A stretch of 9,251 bases of DNA from JACCUZ01 sp038246575. Lineage in GTDB: Bacteria > Actinomycetota > Actinomycetes > JACCUZ01. The translations under genes were made by a program, and so were the position numbers. The notes beneath the pieces were generated by a model, which worked only from the letters and a program-made list of their open reading frames with translations, was not told the origin of the DNA and did no database searches. Of the stretch, positions 1-6,658 are shown one piece after another (the first letter of the stretch is position 1; each line of letters opens with the position of its first letter). The stretch is taken from contig JBBRVU010000169.1 in assembly GCA_038246575.1 (NCBI GenBank), forward strand, positions 1 to 9,251. Reading direction: 5' to 3'.

Positions 1-1546
1 ACGGGCGGGTGAGGGCGTCGACGGCCAACCCGGCCGACGAGTCGATCCGGGGCGCCTCGAGGTCCAACAGGTTCGCGCCGAGCAGCTCCTGCTCCGGCAG
101 CTGGATGGGGTAGTTGCCGTCGAAGCAGGCCCGGCAGAGGTGGTCCACCGGCTGCTCGGTCGCGGCGACCAGCTCCTCCAACGAGATGAAGCCGAGCGAG
201 TCGGCGCCGATCGAGGCGCAGATCTCGTCGACAGTGATGCCGTTGGCGATCAGCTCGCCCGGCGAGGCGAAGTCGATGCCGTAGAAGCAGGGCCACTTCA
301 CCGGCGGCGAGGAGATGCGCACGTGCACCTCGGCCGCACCGGCCTCGCGCAGCATCCGCACCAGTGCCCGCTGCGTGTTCCCGCGGACGATGGAGTCGTC
401 GACCACGACGAGCCGCTGGCCCGCGATCACCTCGCGCAGCGGGTTCAGCTTGAGCCGGATGCCCAGCTGCCGGATCGTCTGCGACGGCTGGATGAACGTC
501 CGTCCGACGTAGGAGTTCTTCACCAGCCCCAGCCCGTACGGGATGCCGGACCCCTGCGAGTAGCCGACCGCGGCCGGCGTGCCGGACTCGGGCACGGGGA
601 TCACGAGGTCGGCCTCGGCCGGCGCCTCCTTTGCCAACCGGCGGCCGACCTCGACCCGGGTCGCGTGCACCGAGCGGCCGGCGATGCGGGTGTCCGGCCG
701 GGCCAGGTAGACGTACTCGAACAGGCAGCCCTTGGGCTCGGCCGGCGCGAAGCGCTGGGTGCGCAGGCCGTGCTCGTCGACCGCGATCAGCTCACCCGGC
801 TCGATCTCGCGGACCAGCGAGGCGCCGACGATGTCCAGGGCGGCCGTCTCGCTGGCCACGACCCAGCCCCGTTCCAGGCGCCCGAGCACGAGGGGCCGGA
901 CGCCTTGCGGGTCACGAGCGGCGTACAGCGTCTGCTCGTCCATGAACACCAGTGAGAACGCGCCGCGCAGCCGCGGGAAGACCTCGAGCGCCGCCTGCTC
1001 CAGGGACCGGTCGGGGTAGGACGCCAACAGCGCTGTCACGATGTCGGTGTCGGTGGTGCTGTGCAGCCCGACGTGACGGGCGTCCAGCGGCAACGCGCCG
1101 CTCTCGCCGGCGCGCTCGTCGACCAGCGCCAGGAGCTCGCGGGTGTTGGTGAGGTTTCCGTTGTGGCCCAAGGCGATCGAGCCCGACGCGGTGGAGCGGA
1201 ACGTGGGCTGGGCGTTCTCCCAGACACTGGCACCCGTCGTGCTGTAGCGGGTGTGGCCGATCGCGAGGTGCCCGCGAAGCGCGGAGAGGTGGCTCTCGTC
1301 GAAGACCTGGGCGACCAGGCCCATGTCCTTGTAGACCAGGATCTGCGAGCCGTTGCCGACCGCGATGCCGGCCGACTCCTGGCCGCGGTGCTGGAGCGCG
1401 TACAGCCCGAAGTACGTGAGCTTGGCCGCCTCGGCGACGTCCTCCGGAGCCGGAGAGGCCCAGACGCCGAAGACCCCGCAGGCGTCCTGCGGGCCTTTCT
1501 CGGCGGGGTTCACGTCGTGGCTGAGCCGTCCGTCACCGCGTGGCAC
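1..1546 (-). CDS. purF: Amidophosphoribosyltransferase (glutamine PRPP amidotransferase), 3' end cut by window edge
   Basis: PurF catalyses the first committed step of purine synthesis in the cytoplasm, turning PRPP and glutamine into phosphoribosylamine. The frame reads 515 codons from a GTG at 1546 and leaves the window without a stop; by family length only the last few residues are missing. A 22-residue propeptide precedes Cys23 (DACGVFGV), the expected glutaminase nucleophile exposed by processing. The N-terminal Ntn-hydrolase domain follows (LQHRGQESAGIA, GHTRYSTTG, GHNGNL), then the phosphoribosyltransferase domain with the PRPP loop VVVDDSIVRG at about 380-389. Four cysteines (274, 420, 471, 474) occupy the 4Fe-4S ligand positions of the Bacillus-type enzyme. 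The start is limited by an in-frame TGA just upstream; a second GTG at 1513 is possible. No Shine-Dalgarno is visible, but TAGACT lies 7 nt before the GTG, suggesting leaderless translation. The EAL-DICT gene ends 36 bp upstream. Identification is very secure. Confidence 0.97.
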   Translation of the reverse strand, partial: MPRGDGRLSHDVNPAEKGPQDACGVFGVWASPAPEDVAEAAKLTYFGLYALQHRGQESAGIAVGNGSQILVYKDMGLVAQVFDESHLSALRGHLAIGHTRYSTTGASVWENAQPTFRSTASGSIALGHNGNLTNTRELLALVDERAGESGALPLDARHVGLHSTTDTDIVTALLASYPDRSLEQAALEVFPRLRGAFSLVFMDEQTLYAARDPQGVRPLVLGRLERGWVVASETAALDIVGASLVREIEPGELIAVDEHGLRTQRFAPAEPKGCLFEYVYLARPDTRIAGRSVHATRVEVGRRLAKEAPAEADLVIPVPESGTPAAVGYSQGSGIPYGLGLVKNSYVGRTFIQPSQTIRQLGIRLKLNPLREVIAGQRLVVVDDSIVRGNTQRALVRMLREAGAAEVHVRISSPPVKWPCFYGIDFASPGELIANGITVDEICASIGADSLGFISLEELVAATEQPVDHLCRACFDGNYPIQLPEQELLGANLLDLEAPRIDSSAGLAVDALTRP

Positions 1547-1553
1547 GAGGGCG

Positions 1554-1559
1554 AGTCTA
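1554..1559 (-). promoter_or_regulatory. Candidate -10 box (TAGACT) for leaderless purF mRNA
   Basis: On the minus strand TAGACT fits the actinobacterial -10 pattern TANNNT. It is followed by 7 nt and then the purF GTG, the spacing expected if transcription starts on the start codon itself. No ribosome binding site is present there. No convincing -35 hexamer is seen at 17-18 nt, which is common in these genomes. Inference only. Confidence 0.4.
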
Positions 1560-1582
1560 CGGGGCGCCGGCCGGCCTCCCGG

Positions 1583-2875
1583 TCAGCGCACCGCTGGGGC
1601 CACCCACTGAATCATCGATCGGGCGGCGGTGATCACCAGGTCACGATCGTGGGTGAGGACCATGTCGAACTCCCGCTCCCCGTCGCGCCGGTGGTCGCGC
1701 TGCTCCGGGTGAACCTCGCGGGCGAGCAGCGCGGCCGCGAAGTGCGGGCCGACGACGATGACGTTCCACTCGTCGCGCATGGGGTCGCCCGCGCCGAGGT
1801 CGGCGCCACGAACCCCGGGGACCGGCTCGGCGGCGAGGCCCCGACCGATCGCGGCGACGAACGGCGACCGCGCGGCCAACGCCGCGTACCGCTCCCGGGT
1901 CCGGGGGGTCAGGTGGACCACGTCCTGGAAGCAGGTCAGCAGCACCGCAGGCTCGGCCTCGGAGAGCACCCGCTCCTCGAGCAGGATGCTTGTCGGCACC
2001 AGCTGGTCCTTGCTGCCACGCGTCACCGCTCGCGCGGTGGCGGCGATCTCGAAGGGCGTCCGCCCGTCGGTCGGGGCCCCGTGTCCACGGCGGGCAACCA
2101 GGCCGTCGAGGGGGTTGCGAGCGGTTACCCGGAGTCGCTGCCGGGGCGGTGCTGCCGGTCGGCCGAAGTACCAGCCCTGTCCAAGCCGGGCGCCGAAGAG
2201 CCGGGCGGTGCGCAGGTGCTCGAGCGTCTCGATGCCCTCGGCGAGGATCAAAGCCCCACTGCGCTCGGCGTGAGCCTGCACGGCGTGCACCACTCGTGCC
2301 GTCGCGCGCGACGGCACTCCCTGGATCAGGGACATGTCGAGCTTGATGACGTCGGGGTCCACGAACGGCAACAGCGCCAGCGAGGCGGGCTCGACGCCGA
2401 CGTCGTCCATGGCGACGGGCAACCCATGGGCGCGAGCGGTCTCCGTGGCGGTCAGCAGGGCGTGCGGGTCACGAGCGACGGTGCGCTCGGTCACTTCGCC
2501 GACGATCCGCAACCGGCGGGACGCGGCGTCGACCACCGCTTGCAGGTGGCTCGGGCAGGTGCTGCCGAAGGTCACCGGCTCGCTGTTGACAAACAGGGGC
2601 AGGTCGCCGAGGGGGTCGGCGGCAAGTGCCCCGGAGTAGGCAGCCGCACGGCAGGCCCAGTCGAGGTCGACCTCGCGGCCGGCCTCTCGCGCCGCGGCGA
2701 ACAGGGCGCCGGGGGTGTGCAGGGCGCTGCCCGCCGGGCCGCGAGCCAAGGCCTCGAACCCGACGGTGTCGCCGCTGACCAGGTCGACGATCGGCTGGAA
2801 GACGGGGGCGACCAGGCCTTCATCGATGATCGCGTGCACGTCGGCGAGGGCGATGTACTCGCGGATGTCGGTCAC
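1583..2875 (-). CDS. EAL-domain c-di-GMP phosphodiesterase with C-terminal DICT sensory domain
   Basis: This 430-residue soluble protein would hydrolyse c-di-GMP to pGpG. The EAL domain spans about 10-245. It keeps the metal and catalytic positions: E41 in the EAL motif, N97, E127, D157-D158, K178, E213 (AEGIET) and Q233 (GQGWYFGRP). Loop 6, usually DFGTG, is changed to DDVGVEPAS, which may affect dimer-linked activation. Residues about 287-425 resemble the DICT domain, a sensory module found with diguanylate cyclases and two-component proteins (PTSILLEE, MRDEWNVIVVGPHFAAALLARE, FDMVLTHDRDLV). No signal peptide or membrane segment is seen. I chose the GTG at 2875, with GAGG 8 nt upstream. The frame stays open to a TTG at 3019, but those 48 residues are proline-rich and low-complexity. 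It ends 36 bp before purF, so co-transcription with purine synthesis is plausible. Ligand and output are unknown. Confidence 0.88.
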   Translation of the reverse strand: MTDIREYIALADVHAIIDEGLVAPVFQPIVDLVSGDTVGFEALARGPAGSALHTPGALFAAAREAGREVDLDWACRAAAYSGALAADPLGDLPLFVNSEPVTFGSTCPSHLQAVVDAASRRLRIVGEVTERTVARDPHALLTATETARAHGLPVAMDDVGVEPASLALLPFVDPDVIKLDMSLIQGVPSRATARVVHAVQAHAERSGALILAEGIETLEHLRTARLFGARLGQGWYFGRPAAPPRQRLRVTARNPLDGLVARRGHGAPTDGRTPFEIAATARAVTRGSKDQLVPTSILLEERVLSEAEPAVLLTCFQDVVHLTPRTRERYAALAARSPFVAAIGRGLAAEPVPGVRGADLGAGDPMRDEWNVIVVGPHFAAALLAREVHPEQRDHRRDGEREFDMVLTHDRDLVITAARSMIQWVAPAVR

Positions 2876-3087
2876 TGGCCTGGCCTCGGGTGTACGCACG
2901 GACCCGGCCAATGGCTCGGCCGGGTGCGCCAGTCCGTCGCCCGGTGGGCTCCAGGGGCCGGCTGACAGGTGAGGAGTCGACCGGTCCGGGGCCGCGCTTG
3001 AGGGCGGTAGCAGGCGCAATCGGGAGATGCCGCCCGCGAGGCCGGCCGCGTCATCAGGTGGCGGCCGTCGCCCGGCTGCCGGCGGCG
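2876..3087. other. Intergenic stretch before the EAL-DICT gene
   Basis: These 212 bp separate the small membrane gene from the EAL-DICT start. The EAL-DICT frame is open through part of it. Nothing here resembles the family, and I see no clear -10/-35 pair or U-tailed hairpin. It may hold the EAL-DICT promoter. Confidence 0.35.
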
Positions 3088-3297
3088 TCAGCTGCGGCGG
3101 CGGCCCTCGAGCAGCACGGCTACCACACCACCGGCCAGCCCACCCAGGCCCGCCAGCACGATGACCAGGTAGAACAGCAGCGCGCCAGACTGCTGGACGG
3201 TGCCGCCCCGCAGCAGCCAGACGACGATCGCAACAGCCGCGCCCAGCGCGGCACCGGACATCAGGAACGCCGGGTAGCGAGGGGTGCGTGGGGCCAC
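3088..3297 (-). CDS. Small hypothetical protein with two membrane segments
   Basis: This is a 69-residue protein of unknown function. A short basic start (APRTPRYPAF) is followed by a hydrophobic segment at about 11-29, a polar turn (RGGTVQQSG, about 30-38), a second Gly-rich hydrophobic segment at about 39-63, and a basic tail (EGRRRS). The Arg-rich tail suggests that both termini face the cytoplasm. The start is a GTG at 3297. AAGG lies 7 nt upstream and could act as a weak ribosome binding site, but the same bases belong to TAAGGT, a -10-like box 6 nt before the GTG, so the mRNA may be leaderless. From memory, similar short two-segment proteins occur near purF and sterol-carrier genes in actinobacteria; I cannot confirm this here. 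No enzymatic motif is visible. Confidence 0.75.
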   Translation of the reverse strand: MAPRTPRYPAFLMSGAALGAAVAIVVWLLRGGTVQQSGALLFYLVIVLAGLGGLAGGVVAVLLEGRRRS

Positions 3298-3303
3298 CCC
3301 CCG

Positions 3304-3309
3304 ACCTTA
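3304..3309 (-). promoter_or_regulatory. Candidate -10 box (TAAGGT) for the small membrane gene
   Basis: On the minus strand TAAGGT matches TANNNT and lies 6 nt before the GTG at 3297, a spacing compatible with a leaderless transcript. The AAGG inside it may instead be a weak ribosome binding site, so the two readings compete. No -35 box is evident. Confidence 0.3.
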
Positions 3310-3359
3310 TGTCGCGGGTCGCGGTCCGCCCGCAGGCCCCTCAACGGGGCGCAGCAGGC

Positions 3360-3606
3360 TCAGGGCCGCTTGATGCCGGACACGGTGACCGGACCCGGCT
3401 CGACACCCGCACTGCGCTCGCCGAACTGGCTGTTCACGACCAGCAACCGGACCTTGACGACGTACCCGATACCGGCCGGTTGCGCCGCCGGCGACGAACA
3501 GGTGCCCGCCGCGGTAGATCGTGCCGTCGGTGGTGCTGCCCACGAAGAAGGAGTGGCGGTCGGTTGCCACCCCCTCAGGGTGGACAATGTCGGCCGCGGG
3601 GCCGGC
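3360..3606 (-). pseudogene. Remnant of an SMP-30/gluconolactonase-like beta-propeller gene
   Basis: Two fragments in different minus-strand frames together resemble a secreted or periplasmic-type beta-propeller family. The first (about 3606-3470) reads HPEGVATDRHSFFVGS, then TTDGTIYRG, joined directly to HLFVAGGATGR. The first part is typical of the first propeller blade and the last of a later blade, so DNA between them seems deleted. The second (about 3470-3360), one frame over, reads VRLLVVNSQFGERSAG and ends VTVSGIKRP with a TGA, like the family's C-terminus. An intact member has roughly 300 residues; about 80 remain, with no recognisable start. The change of frame falls near 3470. The family assignment rests on remembered blade and C-terminal motifs and needs a search. 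It lies downstream of the importer's last gene. Confidence 0.6.
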
Positions 3607-3744
3607 GGTCGATGAGGTGCGTCTTCGGGTGATGCGGGAAGCCGGCGACCGGAGCCGAGCCGCATTCGGTCGGCGTCGGCCGCCCGTCCCAGTCCACCCG
3701 ACCGCGGCGTCGATTTGCGCAGTCACGCCTGCGGTCAGCTAGCG
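3607..3744. other. Gap between importer operon end and propeller remnant
   Basis: No intact gene is seen in these 138 bp downstream of the last permease. A 5-bp stem (3718-3733, arms CGCAG/CTGCG) lies just after the TAG but lacks a U-tract on the transcript side, so it is a poor terminator candidate. The stretch may include decayed N-terminal sequence of the propeller gene. Confidence 0.3.
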
Positions 3745-4557
3745 CTACAGCCGCCCGCCCGCGGTGTCGGCGGACAGCTTCTGCGCCAGCCAGACGGGCA
3801 GCAGCGAGAAGACCACCAGCAACGCGGCGACCACGTTGACCACGGGAGCCTGGTTGGGCCGGGCCAGGTTGGTGAAGATCCACAGCGGCAGGGTCTGCAC
3901 GGCCGGTCCCGCGGTGAACGTGGTCACGATGATCTCGTCGAAGGACAGCGCGAACGCGAGCAGCGCACCGGCGACCAGTGCCGAGCGCAGCGCCGGGAAG
4001 GTGACCAGCCGAAAGGTCGCGAAGACGTCGGCGCCGAGGTCCATCGACGCCTCCTCCAGCGACCCGCCCGTACGCCTTAGCCGAGCGAGCACGTTGTTGT
4101 AGACGATGACCACGCAGAACGTCGCGTGCCCGACGATGACGGTGAACAGCCCGAACTCGACGCCCAGCGGCTGCAGGGTCGTCGAGATGGCGTTCGACAG
4201 CGCGATCCCGGTCACGATGCCGGGCAGCGCGATCGGCAGCACGATGAGGATCGACACCGCGTCGCGCCCGAAGAACCGGTAGCGGGCCACGGCGAACGCC
4301 GCCATCGACCCGAGCACCAGAGCGACCGCCGTCGCACCGAGACCGGCGCGCACCGACGTCGCAAGCGCTTCCCGTGCACCCGGGTTGTCCCAAGCCCGCC
4401 GCCACCACTCGAGGGTCAGCCCCGACGGCGGCCACCCGAAGGTCCGGTCGGTGTTGAACGATGAGATGACCACGACGACAAGAGGCACGTAGACGAACGC
4501 CAGCACGACGGCCATCACAGCGACGAGGGAGGCGCGAGCACCGCGGGAGAACCTCAC
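3745..4557 (-). CDS. potC: ABC importer permease, PotC/YdcV type
   Basis: This 270-residue inner-membrane permease would pair with the preceding permease to form the channel of a polyamine-type importer. About six hydrophobic segments are visible, beginning at about 10-32, 72-92, 101-121, 137-155, 192-213 and 238-258. The cytoplasmic EAA loop that docks the ATPase is at about 168-188 (EEASMDLGADVFATFRLV). The SFDEIIVTTF stretch after the loop is typical of PotC/YdcV proteins. Length is normal for the family. It starts with a GTG at 4557 whose bases overlap the TGA of the upstream gene (GTGA), with GGAG 5 nt before it inside that gene, so translation is probably coupled. It is the last gene of the four-gene operon. 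The symbol reflects family position; the substrate is not shown by sequence. Confidence 0.92.
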   Translation of the reverse strand: MRFSRGARASLVAVMAVVLAFVYVPLVVVVISSFNTDRTFGWPPSGLTLEWWRRAWDNPGAREALATSVRAGLGATAVALVLGSMAAFAVARYRFFGRDAVSILIVLPIALPGIVTGIALSNAISTTLQPLGVEFGLFTVIVGHATFCVVIVYNNVLARLRRTGGSLEEASMDLGADVFATFRLVTFPALRSALVAGALLAFALSFDEIIVTTFTAGPAVQTLPLWIFTNLARPNQAPVVNVVAALLVVFSLLPVWLAQKLSADTAGGRL

Positions 4558-5438
4558 AGGTTCTCCAGGGCGCCGGTGCGCCGCACGCCGAGCAGGAAGA
4601 CCACCATGATCAGAACCGGAACACCGGCAAGCGCAGCCGCGAGCGGCAGGTTGTTGGCAGCACCCGCGTTGCCCTGGATGAGGTTGCCCAGCAGCTGGCT
4701 CTTGCCGCCGACGATCTGCACGGTGATGTAGTCGCCGAGGCTGAGCGAGAAGGTGAAGATCGCACCGGCGACGACGGCCGGGAACGAGAGCGGCAGCACG
4801 ACCGACCGGAAGGTGCGTCCGGCCCCGGCGCCGAGGTCGGCCGAGGCCTCGAGCAACGAGTCCGGCAACCGCTCCAGCCCGGCGTACACGGGCAGCAGCA
4901 TGAACGGCAGCCAGAGGTAGGTCAGCACGATCACCACCGCGGCCAGCCCGAAGCCAGGCCCGCGACCGCCGATCGGGTCGAGCACCCAGTTGAGGACTCC
5001 GTCACCGGCGAGCATCGAACGCCAGGCGTACGCCTTGACCAGGTAGCTGGCCCACAGGGGTGTGAGCACTGCGACCACCAGGATCCGCCGGGCGCGCGGG
5101 CTCGCCACCTTCGCCATGAAGAGCGCCGCGGGGAAGGCCAGAACCGCGCAGACCACCGTCACCGCCGCCGCGACGCCCATCGTGCGCAGAGTGACCGTGC
5201 GGTAGACCTCCGAGCTCACCAGCTGGCGGATGTTGTCCAGCGTCGCGTCCCGGACCACCTGCCCGGTGAACACGTCGGTGGTCCAGAACGCCGACACGAG
5301 CAGGACCGCGAGCGAGCCGAGGTAGACCACGACAAGCACAGCGAGGGGCGCGACCAGCAGCAGCCCGAGACGCAGCAGCGGATGCCGGTGCAGGGCGCTG
5401 GAGATGCGCCGCCGCACCGGCACCTGCTGCGTGCTCAC
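4554..5438 (-). CDS. potB: ABC importer permease, PotB/YdcU type
   Basis: This 294-residue membrane permease is the first of the pair. A basic cytoplasmic start (VRRRISSALHRH) leads into a strong hydrophobic segment at about 23-50. A periplasmic stretch follows (about 51-82), then further segments near 86-108, 118-135, 164-187, 221-238 and 265-284. The EAA loop is at about 197-216 (EASADLGAGAGRTFRSVVL), and SLSLGDYITVQIVGG after it is typical of PotB-like proteins. I chose the GTG at 5438: it overlaps the TGA of the binding-protein gene as GTGA and has AGGAG 8 nt upstream. An ATG at 5456 and a longer frame to 5513 are possible but would overlap the upstream gene more. It ends in a four-base overlap with the next permease. 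Substrate specificity is inferred only from family. Confidence 0.92.
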   Translation of the reverse strand: MSTQQVPVRRRISSALHRHPLLRLGLLLVAPLAVLVVVYLGSLAVLLVSAFWTTDVFTGQVVRDATLDNIRQLVSSEVYRTVTLRTMGVAAAVTVVCAVLAFPAALFMAKVASPRARRILVVAVLTPLWASYLVKAYAWRSMLAGDGVLNWVLDPIGGRGPGFGLAAVVIVLTYLWLPFMLLPVYAGLERLPDSLLEASADLGAGAGRTFRSVVLPLSFPAVVAGAIFTFSLSLGDYITVQIVGGKSQLLGNLIQGNAGAANNLPLAAALAGVPVLIMVVFLLGVRRTGALENL

Positions 5439-6658
5439 CCCTTGATCTCCTGCCATGCCGCCGTCCACTGTCCGTAGTCCTTGCACGTGACGTCGGTGCG
5501 GCCGTCCAGGCACTGGCTGATCGGCGTCGTCCAGTACCAGACCTGGTCGAAGTAGTTCTCGTCGTCGGCGTGGAAGACCTTGCAGTGGTTCTTGTCCGCA
5601 GTCTCGGCGCAGGACTTCTTGTTAGCCGGCGCCTCACCGAACCACTCGGCCACCTGCGCGTTGACGTTCGGGTCGATGATGTGGTCGAGCCACTTGTAGG
5701 CACACGTCTTGTTCTTGCTCTTGGTTGCGACCATCCAGGTGTCCGACCAGCCGGTCGACCCTTCCTTGGGAAGGATTGCCTCGACGGGCGCCTTGTCCGC
5801 CTGCGCGAGGTTGACAATGATCTGCCACGTCGTGCCGACGACCGAGTCGGAGTTCTTGAACGACTGGATCTCCTTCGTGTAGTCCGACCAGTACTCACCG
5901 ATGTTCGCGTTCTGCGCCTTCAGCAGATCGGTCGCTGCGGCGAACTGCTTGTCGTCCAACGCGTACGGGTTGGTGATTCCGAGGTCCGGCTTGGTCTTCA
6001 TCAGGTACAGCGCTGCGTCCGCGATGTAGATCGGTGAGTCGTACGCCGTGACCTGGCCCTGGTAGGCCGATGCGTTGTCGAACACCGCGCCCCAGGAGTC
6101 GGGAGCCGGCTCCACCTTGTCGGTGCGGTACATCAGCAGGTTGGCACCGCGGCCGTGAGGGATGCCGTAGGAGACACCGTTGACGGAGTTCCACGGCTTC
6201 ATCTTCAGTGCGTCGAACACGTCTGCGTAGTTGGGCACCAGGTCGGTGTTGACCGGCTCGACGTCGCCGGAGGCGATCAGCCGCAGCGAGGCGTCGCCGG
6301 ACGCGGACACCATGTCGTACTGGCCGGTCTTCATCAGGTTGACCATGTCGTCGGAGGTCGGCGCAGTCTTCACGTTGACCTGGCAGCCGGTCTCCTTCTC
6401 GAACGGCGTGACCCAGTCGACGGCCGGGTCGGTGCTGCCGTCCTCGGCGTACCCGGCCCAGGCCACCATGTTCAGCTCGCCCTCGGGCGTGCCCAACTTG
6501 GTCAGCGCCTTGAGCTTGGGGGGAGTGAATGCACCCGCGCTCTCACTGCCCGACCCCTTGCTGCCGCTGCCGGACGTGCCGCCGCCGGACCCGCCGCCGC
6601 ACGCGGACAGGACGAGAATCCCTGCCGCCGCGACAGCAAGAGCGCTCCTGCTGGTCAT
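5435..6658 (-). CDS. potD: Polyamine-type ABC importer substrate-binding lipoprotein (PotD/YdcS-like)
   Basis: This 407-residue extracytoplasmic receptor would deliver substrate to the permease pair. The signal peptide has lipobox LSAC, giving lipid-anchored Cys20, followed by a Gly/Ser-rich linker (21-42). The mature domain has the family's opening (ELNMVAWAGYAEDG, about 61-74), the interdomain stretch GIPHGRGANLLMYRTD (165-180), and later AYDSPIYIADAALYLM and TGWSDTWMV. The closest type I recall is the YdcS-like branch, whose substrate is less certain than that of true PotD. Six further cysteines (92, 319, 350, 359, 383, 392) lie in the mature domain, mostly near the C-terminus, suggesting disulfides in a secreted fold. 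The ATG at 6658 overlaps the ATPase stop as ATGA and has a strong AAGGAGG 6 nt upstream, allowing higher expression than the other subunits. Length is normal for the family. Confidence 0.94.
   Translation of the reverse strand: MTSRSALAVAAAGILVLSACGGGSGGGTSGSGSKGSGSESAGAFTPPKLKALTKLGTPEGELNMVAWAGYAEDGSTDPAVDWVTPFEKETGCQVNVKTAPTSDDMVNLMKTGQYDMVSASGDASLRLIASGDVEPVNTDLVPNYADVFDALKMKPWNSVNGVSYGIPHGRGANLLMYRTDKVEPAPDSWGAVFDNASAYQGQVTAYDSPIYIADAALYLMKTKPDLGITNPYALDDKQFAAATDLLKAQNANIGEYWSDYTKEIQSFKNSDSVVGTTWQIIVNLAQADKAPVEAILPKEGSTGWSDTWMVATKSKNKTCAYKWLDHIIDPNVNAQVAEWFGEAPANKKSCAETADKNHCKVFHADDENYFDQVWYWTTPISQCLDGRTDVTCKDYGQWTAAWQEIKG

Noticed and set aside
140..955. A 271-codon plus-strand open frame opposite purF
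   Set aside because: It is antisense to an unmistakable PurF and has the same shadow composition.
1061..2965. A 634-codon open frame on the plus strand
   Set aside because: It lies antisense to purF and the EAL-DICT gene, both strongly supported, and its product is a low-complexity mix rich in Arg, Gly, Val and Asp with no family features. Long antisense frames are expected at this GC content.
2876..3019. N-terminal extension of the EAL-DICT protein to a TTG at 3019
   Set aside because: The extra 48 residues are proline-rich and low-complexity, TTG is a rare start, and the GTG at 2875 has a plausible ribosome binding site next to the domain.
3036..3051. GC-rich near-palindrome CGCGAGGCCGGCCGCG upstream of the EAL-DICT gene
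   Set aside because: It has a bulge and no loop, and such palindromes are common by chance in high-GC DNA; no second copy or operator layout is seen.
3718..3733. Small hairpin after the importer operon as a terminator
   Set aside because: The stem has only 5 bp and the transcript continues with AAA rather than a U-run, so chance pairing is as likely.
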